64,000 nt of DNA from Punica granatum (taxonomy: Eukaryota; Streptophyta; Magnoliopsida; Myrtales; Lythraceae), in assembly GCF_007655135.1 (NCBI RefSeq), contig NC_045127.1:21618199-21682198 (forward strand), written 5' to 3'. Made by a program: the position numbers and the translations under genes. The notes beneath the pieces are model-generated. The model saw only the letters and a program-made list of their open reading frames with translations. It did no database searches and was not told the origin of the DNA. Of the stretch, positions 1 through 9,800 are shown piece by piece; position 1 is the stretch's first letter, and each line of letters starts with the position of its first letter.

Positions 1-2829
1 CCCGAACGCTCTGCCCATGCACCCAAATGTCCTTCCAAGGATCCCACCGAGTCACCTGACTCTCTAGCCCTTCTCCGACTCTTTCCTCATATCCCGAGGC
101 TAGGTATAACATTACCGACTTAGAGGAGCTAGGGCTTTCTACATTTTTGCATGTTTATGGAAGAATAAGGTGTATTAAGCATGTGTCACTTGCAAGTTTA
201 TATTTTTATGCACTTTCGTGTTATATCATGCATGTTTGTCCTTGATTTACATGCTAGCATGTTGGGAAACAGTTAGATCGTAGTCAAGAAGACCGTTCCG
301 ACCCGGGAAAATCAAAAGACTTCTCCGGTTTACTTCCAAGTGAGGTGACCGAGTCTTCTTTGGATCTTTTCGGGCTAGAAATGGTCTTCTTGTCTCGATC
401 CAAGTTTATTCCCGAGTTTCATTGTGTTTTCCTACATCCATGAAATCGGTATTGTTTTATCGATTTCTTAAATAACATGTTTGCGTGTTTTTCAAGTTTA
501 AATGTGTTATAAAATCATGGCAATACCGACTTTTGTCAAAAACGTAGTATTTAGCATGTTTGATGTTTGAGCAAGTGAGAAATGACTAAAAATGGGAGGA
601 GGAAACCTCTTAAACCCGATATGAGTCAAGAGACCTCTCGGCCTTCCTCCAAGGAAAGTGGCCGAGAGCCTCTTGAATTGTTTCGGGTCATTTGAGGCTT
701 CCTCTTCCTGAATAAAGTCTATTTCTCAGATTTTGTGCAATCGCAATTTTAATATCATCGCAAATCCCGCGTTAAAACGACTTTGAAAATGTTATTTTTC
801 AAACAACATGCATGGATTCGTGTAACGGTAACTTTTCCGGGCTTATTTGGCTCTGAGGGGATTTTGGTTATTTTGACCAAATTATCTTCGACCTTTATGG
901 ACCCGTCTTAGTCGCTGAGTCACAAATCGTTTTCATTAAATTAAGCTTTTTGGGTATTCAGACTCCATTCAATGGATCAATTCATGGTCTATCTGATTGT
1001 CTGTAGCCCATACATTTAATGCATTCGGTAATAATCCTTAAGCATTAATTCCACCAACGGGTTAATTAGGACGCTCACACGACTAATTCACTCGACTTTA
1101 ACAATCTTGCACGAATAAGACATTAATCGGTAACTCGCGTCGACGAATTACAAAATGGTGTTAATGCTCTTTCCAAAATTTACATACTTTCAAATATGAG
1201 ATGCGCGATTAGATGTAACACGGATGTCTAGGAAAGACTTGTGTGTTTTGACTTGAGTTTTACTTGATTTTAGGTGATTCAGGTTGGAATACAGAAGTTC
1301 TTTCTAGATCACTTCCGGATAGATCGATCGAATCTTTGGCTTTTAAGGGGTTATCGCATAACCCTAAAAAATCCAAGGAATGGGTCGGCGCTGGTTATAG
1401 GCCGAGGTGGCCCGCATTGCGCTGTTTCCCTTTTCTAAAAACAACTTTTCAAGTCACGAGCAGGAGCATCATTTTGTAATTTGAAGACACCCGTAGGGTT
1501 AGTTTGACTGAAACACGACGGTATCAGGATAGGAACAGGCTACCTGTTCTGGTGTAGGTTCATCTGCATAGCCCCTTCTTATCCAACTGATGAGTTTCTG
1601 TCATTCTAGCATAATTTTGGGTATTTAGTTGGGTTCTCTCGTTCAAAATACAATTACCTGACTAATCATGCATCCGACTAAAGCACAAACGGGTAGTGGC
1701 AGGTTAGGACTTTAGGTTCTAGGCTTTTGGACAAAAGACTCATTGTGCATGAACCTGTAAGCAATTCAGTGGTGCAATACAGAACAACTGTAAAAGCAAT
1801 CCACACACATGAGACTTGACTACAGGCACCATGTCTGTCAGGTTCTCAAAGCAAAGCCGAATGCAAAATGCTTTAAACACATTTGTCTATTTAGCATAGG
1901 ATTTGCATGCCAAAATACCCCGGGCTAACAACTTGCTAAGTCGCATAAACAAGGCAAAAAGCAAACACCTTGTTTGTTCTACATGCTGCTTGTTATTTTT
2001 TCTACACCTGATTGTCATGCGAGTCGAGCCTGACCCATAGGGCGCATAGCACTTGGGTTCAACACCCTAATCATCGCTCATAGGGTCCAATGCCCTATTC
2101 ACTGAGTGCGCAATTAAATTCATTTTCGGTACTTTTCTTAAACTCATGGTGAGTTAGAGCGGAATAATAACCTAAAGCGAGCTGACTGAGATTCAACCAT
2201 TTGTAATTTATAATTTGTTGTATTATTTTTGAGATCACACTGTAAGGACTTTAATTTGTACATTTATTCTGTAAGAATCTCAGTCGGTAAGCAAACGGTA
2301 CAAGAGTCGAACTATTCGAATCGGTTTGCTTGCCCAAAGGAAGTAAACCCGAGATTTCATGGTTCTGGTTCACGCGGGGATTCAACCATCATGGTTTGGT
2401 GAACTATAACGCAAGATAGTGAACCGATTCCCCGACATATGGGCTTACTTCTCTCTCGGTTTCTCAACCGACAACGTTTAGTTCACCGAATTTTCGGTGT
2501 CAAAACTTGTAAGTCGAGCACAACTTAATTGTAAGCCTAGCAAACTAGAGTACCGAAAGGGCATGCGGGATATAAGCCTGCACGTAACGTGAACCCTCGA
2601 ACTCGGACTTTCCGGTTCCACATAATCAGTGCCTTAGCAAAACTAGGTGTATCACTACCCCTAAACCCGGGTAACTTACCGGCCCTCGACCTTCTAAGCG
2701 TAAAATGGTAAGTGACAAATCCTTCTCACTCGTGTCCGTCACGCGTCCCCGGGAAGGTGGACACTCACAAGCCACGTGATCCAAAAGTGCGCATGCAGGC
2801 CTCAACAAGAGCACATTCGGGTCTGTACA
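1..2829 (+). mobile_element. 3' part of a long LTR (Tat/Ogre-like family), cut by the window edge
   Basis: The sequence follows the second half of the complete LTR at 7535-12259 from its GC-rich segment onward: the 'cttccaagg...ccgagtcacctgact' stretch near 30-60 matches 9807-9842, and both end in a GTACA terminus after the 'acattcgggtc' motif (here at 2829). The last bases abut, with no spacer, the coding remnant of a minus-strand element, so this LTR was inserted into or recombined with that element. Its start and any left target duplication are outside the window. No open gene is seen; short frames within it look like chance. The family assignment is inferred from LTR length and neighbouring internal regions. 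Confidence 0.75.
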
Positions 2830-3407
2830 CTATGGCCTCTTACCGCTTGGAGGGCGACGTGGGCGAGTGTCCCATCTATGAGAGTTGAGTCGCTAGGGAA
2901 CCAAAGGGTCCCGAAGACGAGGAGGAAGCCGTGGCAAGCGTCGTGTTGATAAGTGCTTCCGGAGGCATTGAGTGCGCTGACATGTGTCTAGTTAAAGAGC
3001 CATGTGATTCTGATACTGTGCTCCCATCCATGGAGAAGCTCGTGCTGGGCCTCCTCGGTGTCGATACCTAGGAGGACAGAGAGCCAGCTCGATATCATGG
3101 AGAATTGGTTGGGCTCCACGATGTCTTGAGTAGCAGCAAGTCTTTGGTTGAGGGTTGTGTATTCCTTGATAGTAGGGGTCAGCTCGGTCCCTTGAAAGTT
3201 GAATATAGCGTGCTAGGGGTCCCAGAACCCGATTTCGGCCCTAAGGAAGGCCCAGTCGATGGGACAATCGGCGAGTTCCGATAGATCCCCTATGATGTCA
3301 TGGATGTAAGCTTAGTCGATTGGGCGGAGAGCGTTCCAGATGCAGGTGATCTGTCGAACTAGTGGGATGATGTGGTCAAGCCTGGGGTAGTCGGTCGAAT
3401 GAGCCAT
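2830..3407 (-). pseudogene. Remnant of retrotransposon ORF1 (plant-specific domain resembling DUF7745)
   Basis: Reading leftward from an ATG at 3405-3407, a degenerate protein of about 190 codons is visible. It starts with MAHSTDYPRLDHIIPLVRQ and includes IGFWDP, GTELTPT and HGFLLVFGTLWFP. The pattern (aromatic-WDP, ELTPT.EEY, later FGTLLFP) is, from memory, that of a plant domain of unknown function found in gag-like or extra ORFs of Tat/Ogre-type elements. Three in-frame stops interrupt it (after RPID, after FWDP, after LFN); each fits a C-to-T or G-to-A change in CAG, CGA/CAA or TGG. The frame ends abruptly at 2830 where a plus-strand LTR begins. Position between a primer binding site (4013-4030) and where gag would follow fits ORF1 of Ogre-like elements. 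Its function is unknown. Confidence 0.6.
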
Positions 3408-4012
3408 CCTTACCTAGATTGAAAAGACCCTCGATTCAACGTCTAAAACCGAGCCGAAGCAATGCCCTAGTTTTCGCAAACATGCATGTGGCGCAAAAAT
3501 AAAGACTATAATTAGGCCTTTAAAATTTACAGTTATCTTTTTTTAGGGAAAAACAGAAAAAAGGCCCGCCTCAAAAAACGACTAAGGGCCGACTCAAAGA
3601 CTCGACTTTGGGGTTAGTTGACGGCATGGAGGTTAATTCGGTCAGACATGACGACCCCCGTTTATGCAGTGTTTTGGTGCTACCGTGACAAAACTAACTA
3701 GGGATGAGGGCTCCCGATCAAGGGGTCATCATTTCCCTAAAACCGAGCGAGGATCTGAGGGGGCCTGTTTGGCGGTCGAGCTGCTCGATTCGTTCCCTTA
3801 CTTGGAACCTCTTTCTAACTTAGCTTCCTATTGGTCGCCCGTGGGATTTCGAACGCGGCACTTAGACATCTCTAAGATGATGCGTAATGCATGAGAGTAT
3901 GTAAATTCGGAACTAAAGTGCGGAATTTAAATGAAAGCGGTAATCAACAGAAAGCGATAAATAAATAAACAAGCAAGCAAACAAACGGAATCGAGCCCGA
4001 ACCCTCTAAGTC
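3408..4012 (-). other. Untranslated leader of the minus-strand Tat-like element
   Basis: These 600 bases lie between the primer binding site and the ORF1 remnant. They share blocks with the leader at 20384-20992: 'tttggtgctac', 'gcgaggatct', and the 'aaatgaaagcggtaa' stretch. This shows the two minus-strand LTRs belong to the same family. No gene is supported. Confidence 0.55.
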
Positions 4013-4030
4013 TCCCCAGTGGAGTCGCCA
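4013..4030 (-). other. Primer binding site of the minus-strand element next to LTR B
   Basis: On the minus strand TGGCGACTCCACTGGGGA begins three bases after the LTR end (LTR ends at 4034, spacer 4031-4033). It starts with TGG, the complement of a tRNA CCA end. Related sequences are known as tRNA primer sites of Tat/Ogre-type elements; I believe the tRNA is Arg but did not check. A degenerate twin lies at 20993-21010. Confidence 0.65.
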
Positions 4031-4775
4031 AGCTGTGCAGGCCCGAATATGCATTCGTCGGGGCCCGCATGGGCGTGCCTATGCGCATGGCTTGGGAGTG
4101 TCCACTTTCCCGATGATGCGTGACGGACATGCGTGAGAAAGAGTCGCCACTTGCCTGTTTACTACTCATAGGTCGATGGCCAGTAAGTTGCTCGGGTCTA
4201 TGAGTATGGGGTACACCTATTTGCTAATGCAATGGTTGTGCAGAACGAGAAATTTTGAGTTCGGGGGTTCTGTTACGTGTAAGGAATGGGTGGTACAGAG
4301 CTCAGGTATTAATATTTCGCAGAACAAACTCCAGGCGAGAGATTCCGTCTGAAAGGGGCCTTTTTTTCCGATGAAACGGTAGTTAGGAAACCTAAATGAG
4401 TCGTGAAATGTGGTTAGGGTTTTTTTCTGTCAGGCTAGTGTTTACCAAACATGCATATATGCACATATACATATACATATACATATGCACAAGCATGGTT
4501 ACGTAACATAAATGCACATTATATGTTATAGTTGTGGCTGAAGTATTTTTTTTATATTAAATGAATATTATATGTTGTGGCTGTTGTGGCTGAAGTATTT
4601 TGTATATTAAAAGCAAAGAGAGATAAGTGTAGAAAGGGGCCAGGTGGCCTTCATTTTTTCCTCAGCAGCTTTTGCCTTTTTCCACCGCCATTAACTGCTG
4701 AACCTCCTTCCCTTTATATTCCTTTATGCTTTCTACTAGAAAGAAAATTCATAGGAGAAATAGAGAAGAACAGAA

Positions 4776-4812
<37 letters not shown>

Positions 4813-5457
4813 ATGCATGAGAAAGAGAGGGGAGAAGGGAGTGAATGAGCTTTGGGTTTAGCTTGCCGGGAAGGATATACAGGGTTGCCATTAGTTGAGT
4901 ATGTGCTGATAATTTTCGGAATTTAGGCTTGTGTTGAGTTTGTGTGCTTAATTGCATGCTTCTTTGAGTAGTTTATGATCTGTGCTGCTTGATGCTACTG
5001 CTTGCTATCCTCTTCGAACATTTGGAGTTGTTATTATGCCGAATAATCTTGGTTAGCTCTGTTTCTCTCAACTGTGGTAATGGTGTAGTCCATATTTGAG
5101 GCTCTTGTTACTTTGTTCAACCCTGAGTTCTTGCTATTCTGAAATTGCAGAAAAAAAAATTCTTAAGATAAAGCTTTGGAAAAAGAAAAGACAAGGATTA
5201 GAGATTTGTCCTGCCCATGTCGGCATGCAAATCACGATTTTTCTGAAAAGTGCATCTTACTGGATTTGTTGCTCCTAGTTCTTGATAATACTTCGTCAAT
5301 CCTTATATTTTAGCCGATAAAACGGCGTCCCATTTCAATCAGAGAAATTCTTTCCATGAAATTTTTGCTTGCGTATTTTTGGAAAAGTTGTCCCATTCAT
5401 TTTCCTTCCACTGCATCTATTTGTTTTAAATCAAATTGGGTCTTTTGGTGTGGGAAG

Positions 5458-6013
5458 CAGTGTTATCAGAACCGGACCGGATGATGAACCGGAAGGGGTA
5501 CGGGGTCATGGGTTTATGGGTCCAACCGGGGGTTCGATGGGTCAGACCGCACGTTTATTTAAAATAAAATAAATATTCATATTATTAATAAAATTATGAT
5601 AATTAAGAGAAAAGTATGATGATTTTAAAGAAATATAACAATAGTATAAGAAAGTATCTATATTTAATATTTTTTACTTCAAAATAAATATTTTATTTTA
5701 ATAAGTACTTAAAAGTAGAGTTAAAAGAACAAAAAAGTGGTGGTGGCTTGGTTGGTAGTATGCTAATATAAGAAGCAAGAGGTCATGAGTTCAAATCCTT
5801 ACACAACCAATCAATTTTTACATTAAATAGGAAACTCATAAAAACCCATAGAACCGGCCGGTTTAATGGAATTTTGCTTAAAACCGGCCGGTTCAATGGG
5901 TCCGGCGGTTCAAAGCTGCCATTTCGGTTTTCAGGCGAACCGGACCGGACATGGTGCCGGTTCCCGGTCCGACCGGTCGAACCGGCCGGTCCGGTCCGGT
6001 TCTGATAACAATG
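5458..6013. mobile_element. Non-autonomous hAT-type element inserted in the 5' LTR
   Basis: The 556-bp insert is absent from the 3' LTR, where the empty site reads ...GTGGGAAGTGAG. It is flanked by a perfect 8-bp duplication GTGGGAAG (5450-5457 and 6014-6021). Its ends are inverted repeats, CAGTGTTATCAGAACCGG at the left and the complement of CATTGTTATCAGAACCGG at the right. An 8-bp duplication and CA(G/T)TG termini are typical of hAT. Both ends carry dense CCGG/CGGACC sub-repeats; the middle is A+T-rich. No transposase frame exists, so it must have depended on enzyme made elsewhere. It contains a tRNA-like segment (5744-5798). Confidence 0.88.
5744..5798 (+). other. tRNA-like pol III promoter (A and B box) inside the hAT element
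   Basis: TGGCTTGGTTGG (5744-5755) resembles an A box and GAGTTCAAATCC (5787-5798) a B box, with spacing similar to a tRNA or SINE head. No cloverleaf with paired acceptor arms is evident, so this is not called a tRNA gene. It may be a SINE head captured by the transposon. Confidence 0.5.
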
Positions 6014-6658
6014 GTGGGAAGTGAGATCCTCCAGATTATAATCATTTCTTAGAAAACTATTTCTCCATCGATGTTCTACTTGCTGTCACCTTAAAAAAAA
6101 CCGTTTTATAAGCTGTTATTCAATAGCCCAATGGAATTAAATTAGCTTACTCTTAACCTCATGCAAATTCGTATGAAAATTCGTATTTGGAATCTTAAGG
6201 TCACTATGATGGGTGAAGTGGAGATTTTGGTAGAAGAATCATTGTGCTGCTTTCAAACATTGTTAAGTGGATTCGAATCCCTCTATTTCGGTGTGATCAC
6301 TTGCTGGTCTACTATTGTGGGTGGAAATAATCTTTATGAAGGTCAATTTCATTGTTTGTAACACATTGACAAATTTAGTGGAAATACATAAACATGTATA
6401 CATATTTATATTTGATTTTCTACCCATGTTTGTAACTTGATAGGGGTTGAGGAGACTGAGACTATACCTCCGGAAGGCTCGACTCATTAAATTATCATTT
6501 TCAGGGGTCTTTGTGAGTACTTTCGTCCATTGTAAAATGATAATAAATAAATAAATATATATGTATGGTTATAGAGGTGATGGTGGCTAAATGATTGCGG
6601 AACATAATTGATGTGTATATTGAGTATGCTTGTGATTGTTTGACTATAGCCATGGGAC

Positions 6659-6880
6659 CGCTGAACCCGGCGGATTATAAAAGGGTCCTGATCGGCCGCT
6701 GGACCCGGCGGAATATAAATAGGGGCCCGATCGGCCGTCGAATCCGGCGGAATATAAAAAGGGACTTGATCGGCCACTGGACTCGGCAGAATACAAATAG
6801 GGGCCTGATCGGCCGCTGGACCCGCGCGGAATATAAACAAGGGCCTGATCGGCCGCTGGACCGGCGAAATATAAATGAAG
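6659..6880 (+). repeat. 39-bp minisatellite in the 5' LTR, about six units
   Basis: Tandem units read approximately CGCTGGACCCGGCGGAATAT followed by AAATAGGGGCCCGATCGGC, with a few substitutions per unit. The same array occurs in the 3' LTR (about 18811-19028) and, inverted, in the related solo LTR (about 40057-40277). Both strands appear open in some frames, but only because the unit length is a multiple of three. Confidence 0.85.
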
Positions 6881-9277
6881 GTCAACTCTTATAGCCAGAG
6901 GTTAATAGGCGGCCCCCGCTTATGAGATCTGATATGTGAATGAGCAGATAATTTCTTCGAGATATGCGGGGTCACGGTACCGTCAGAACTTGTCGCAAGG
7001 CAATGCGACCCCATGGCTATATTATTGTTGTTTGGATTTGGTTGCCATATGAGTTGTGTGAAAGGATGATGTTGGTATTGGATTTTATATCACGGTGGAA
7101 TATGTATATATATATATATATATATGATTGATTGTTGTGAATTGTGATGTTAACATATTAGTTCATTTTACCTTGGAATATAGTACTCGCCGAGATGCAG
7201 CTCATAGCCCCTGCATATATTTTTCCAGATGAGCTAGAAGCTAGACTAGCCGCACAGGAGGACTTTTGGATAACGGGGATCAGCGCGAAGGATTTTTGGT
7301 AAGTAGGCCACTTTTAGTATAGGTAGTAAGTTTTCGTAAATGTTACAATCATGTTACGACCTGAAACTTTTGTTTAGTTGGTTTAGTGGTATGGTTGTAG
7401 CAGAATACTCTCTTGAGTGTTATACATGTACATTAGAATCTGTTAGATTGGTTATATGTTTATGTAGAGCCTGCCGAGTTGGTTTAAAGGTTTGGTGTGT
7501 TATAGAAGCATATTATATACATATGAAACGTGTGTGTCAGCACCCCATTTTGGCTCATCATTCCAAACAACGATATTAGCAATGATCCAAGCCACGACTT
7601 GAACAGAATACAGAAAACGGCTAGGCAGAGCAAGAAATCACTATTCATCCTCAAGTCGGCGAAATCGAGCAAATGACACATGCATATGACAGAAGGACTC
7701 CAGGGGTCACCAAAGGGTAACAGAATGACTAGAGAGCGCAACAACGTCCAAAACCGGCTTTTCCAATGTACCACATAGATAGTCCTATTTTCCGATAGTT
7801 CGCTCGATCATCGGAAAATAGCTAATATTGGACTCCAAAAATCCACTCCAATGCCAAACAGATGAAAAGTGTCCCCAAAGGCTTTTTGCAAATCATCTGC
7901 TCTATACAGAACAACTTTCTATATACAGACAACTTTTCAGTGGAAGTCCAAAAATGCCAGTTTCTCGAAGAAAAGTTAATGCCAAATATCAGATGCGGCC
8001 ATGCCCCACAATCATACAGAACACGTGCAGAGCTTCAGATTGTCTTTTGGAAGCCATACAAACACCCTGAATGACTTTCGAGCGACAAAACGGGCATACC
8101 CCTCTTCGGAAGAGCATAACCGGAGATTGGTCTGATGGAATTACGGCAAACGAAGTTCACACTACATTGCCCTGAAAACTCCAGCAGACATTCACAATTG
8201 GGCAAAACAGACAGCAAAACCCTTCATGGTTTCCCGAGTAACCTCCGAGGAGCACAAAAGGCCATTTTCAGTGAAGATCCATATCCGGAGGTTCTCTTTG
8301 GGGAAACTTGACGCCGGATGATTATCTTACACAATGCTAGCCTTCTCAAGGCTCAATGTGGAATCGTCGGAATGAATCACACAACTCATCTAGACCCCTC
8401 GAGCAGTGCTTTAAAGGTCTCAGATGCACTTTTCATATTCTTAGAGGCCCAATCTCGGCAAACAGATATCACAGTGATCTCCGGATCACACAAGAAACTC
8501 AGAAAGCAATCTGAGAAATCTAGTTTCGGCCTCCTAGGACATCTCCGGCTCCATATTTGCATTTACCGGCTTAAGGGTTAAGTGCCCACGTAATTTGACA
8601 ATTTATGTCAAAATGACCGACGTGGGATGCAGATACAAGATATGCTGTCAGAAGTGGGTAACCTCGCTCTGAATGCATAAAAGGAGCAAAACCAGCTTCC
8701 GAGCCTCATACAGACATTTGGCAATTCCTCACGGAAAATGCCAATCTCGGACTCATTAAATCCGTTTCCTCGCGTATATCGATAATTCAACATTCAGTTC
8801 GAATCACGAGCTTCGAATGTGCGATCAATCGAGACCCGAGCTTTTTCCCGGTTTCTCTTCTTCGGCCATGGGACCCACGAATTGCCCAATGGCAACTCTT
8901 CCCTTGCCAAGTCGTCCACCCCAAGCTTCTCTTGCACACTTGCATGAAAATATCTCTAAGTCTTCCAAGACAACACTCAAGCTTTCATCAATGCTCATCA
9001 AAGCTTCTTGGCTCTTCTTCATCAAGATTGCATGGTCCACATTCATCCTCATCTCCTTGTCATCTTCTCCATGCAACTTGCATCCTCTTAGGAAAATATC
9101 AAGCCTACAATTTGAAGACAACACTCTATCTTCATCAATGCTCATCAATGCTCCAATCTCTTCTTCATTAATGCAATGGAAGAAGATGAGGCTTGATATT
9201 TTCTTAATCAAACCGTCCAAGCTTAATCCAAGGGGTTAAGAGCACTTGCTTTTGCTTAATTGCCCATTAGCTTTGCC

Positions 9278-9286
9278 TATAAATAG
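9278..9286 (+). promoter_or_regulatory. TATA box of the long LTR
   Basis: TATAAATAG lies about 1.74 kb into the LTR, followed by a CT-rich stretch. The same motif is conserved on the minus strand in the sister LTR (28393-28401) and as TATATATA in an older copy (30788-30796), which supports a real U3 promoter. Confidence 0.6.
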
Positions 9287-9639
9287 CCCCAAAGTGGTTA
9301 AGCTAATCACTTCTCCTCTTGCACACTCTCTCCAACCTTTCTCCTTCAAGAAATCCTCTCAAACTCCATAGCCAAGAACACTCAAGAACCAGCAAATTTC
9401 AGCACTTAGAAAAAAAAGAGAAGAAAACTGAAAAGATCCAAAGAGAGCCTTGAGTTCTTAAGTCGGAAGCCGATGTTCATCATCCCGACTTAAGCTCAAA
9501 AATTCTCAAACTCCATATCCCACTCATTTTGGACCCATGGGGTTCATTGATGAAGTTGGTTTATCTATTTGAAGTCTTTAAATTATTGTTTCAGGTCATT
9601 TAGTGCATTTCGGGTGAAGAATCATCACTCTCGGGTGAA

Positions 9640-9800
9640 TAGTGCCAGTCGTGCGTCAGTCGCGCGCCAGCCCGCACGCCCCACGCGCACGCCCGGGCGC
9701 ATGCTCGCCTGCCCGCTTGCCTGACGCCTCCCGCGCGCACGCCCCGGGTGCCTGCCCGCGCACCCGACGTCCGTGCACACCCGAATGTGCATCCTTTGCA
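9640..9800. other. GC-rich, CpG-dense block within the long LTR
   Basis: This 160-bp block consists largely of CGCGC, GCCCG and ACGCC runs, unlike the AT-rich surroundings. The equivalent block in the sister copy is at about 27890-28045. In older copies (for example 24930-25060) the block is shorter and CpG-poor. It lies some 350-500 bp downstream of the TATA box, so it would be in the transcript leader. Long frames through it on both strands result from lack of A/T-rich stop codons. Confidence 0.6.

Noticed and set aside
5738..5815. Possible tRNA gene
   Set aside because: A and B boxes are present but no paired acceptor or anticodon stem; better explained as a SINE-like head.
6659..6880. 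Regularly spaced repeats that could suggest a CRISPR array
   Set aside because: The units are directly contiguous without unique spacers, and the DNA is plant LTR.
6487..6894. Long frames rich in IPPGPAADQAP-like or IGRWTRRNI repeats (also 18412-18969, 40044-40424)
   Set aside because: They are readings of the 39-bp minisatellite, whose length is divisible by three.
8817..9239. 140-codon plus-strand and 131-codon minus-strand frames before the LTR TATA box
   Set aside because: Both strands are open because of 'catcaatgc/cttcttcatc' repeats; the equivalent region in the sister LTR is not open in the same way.
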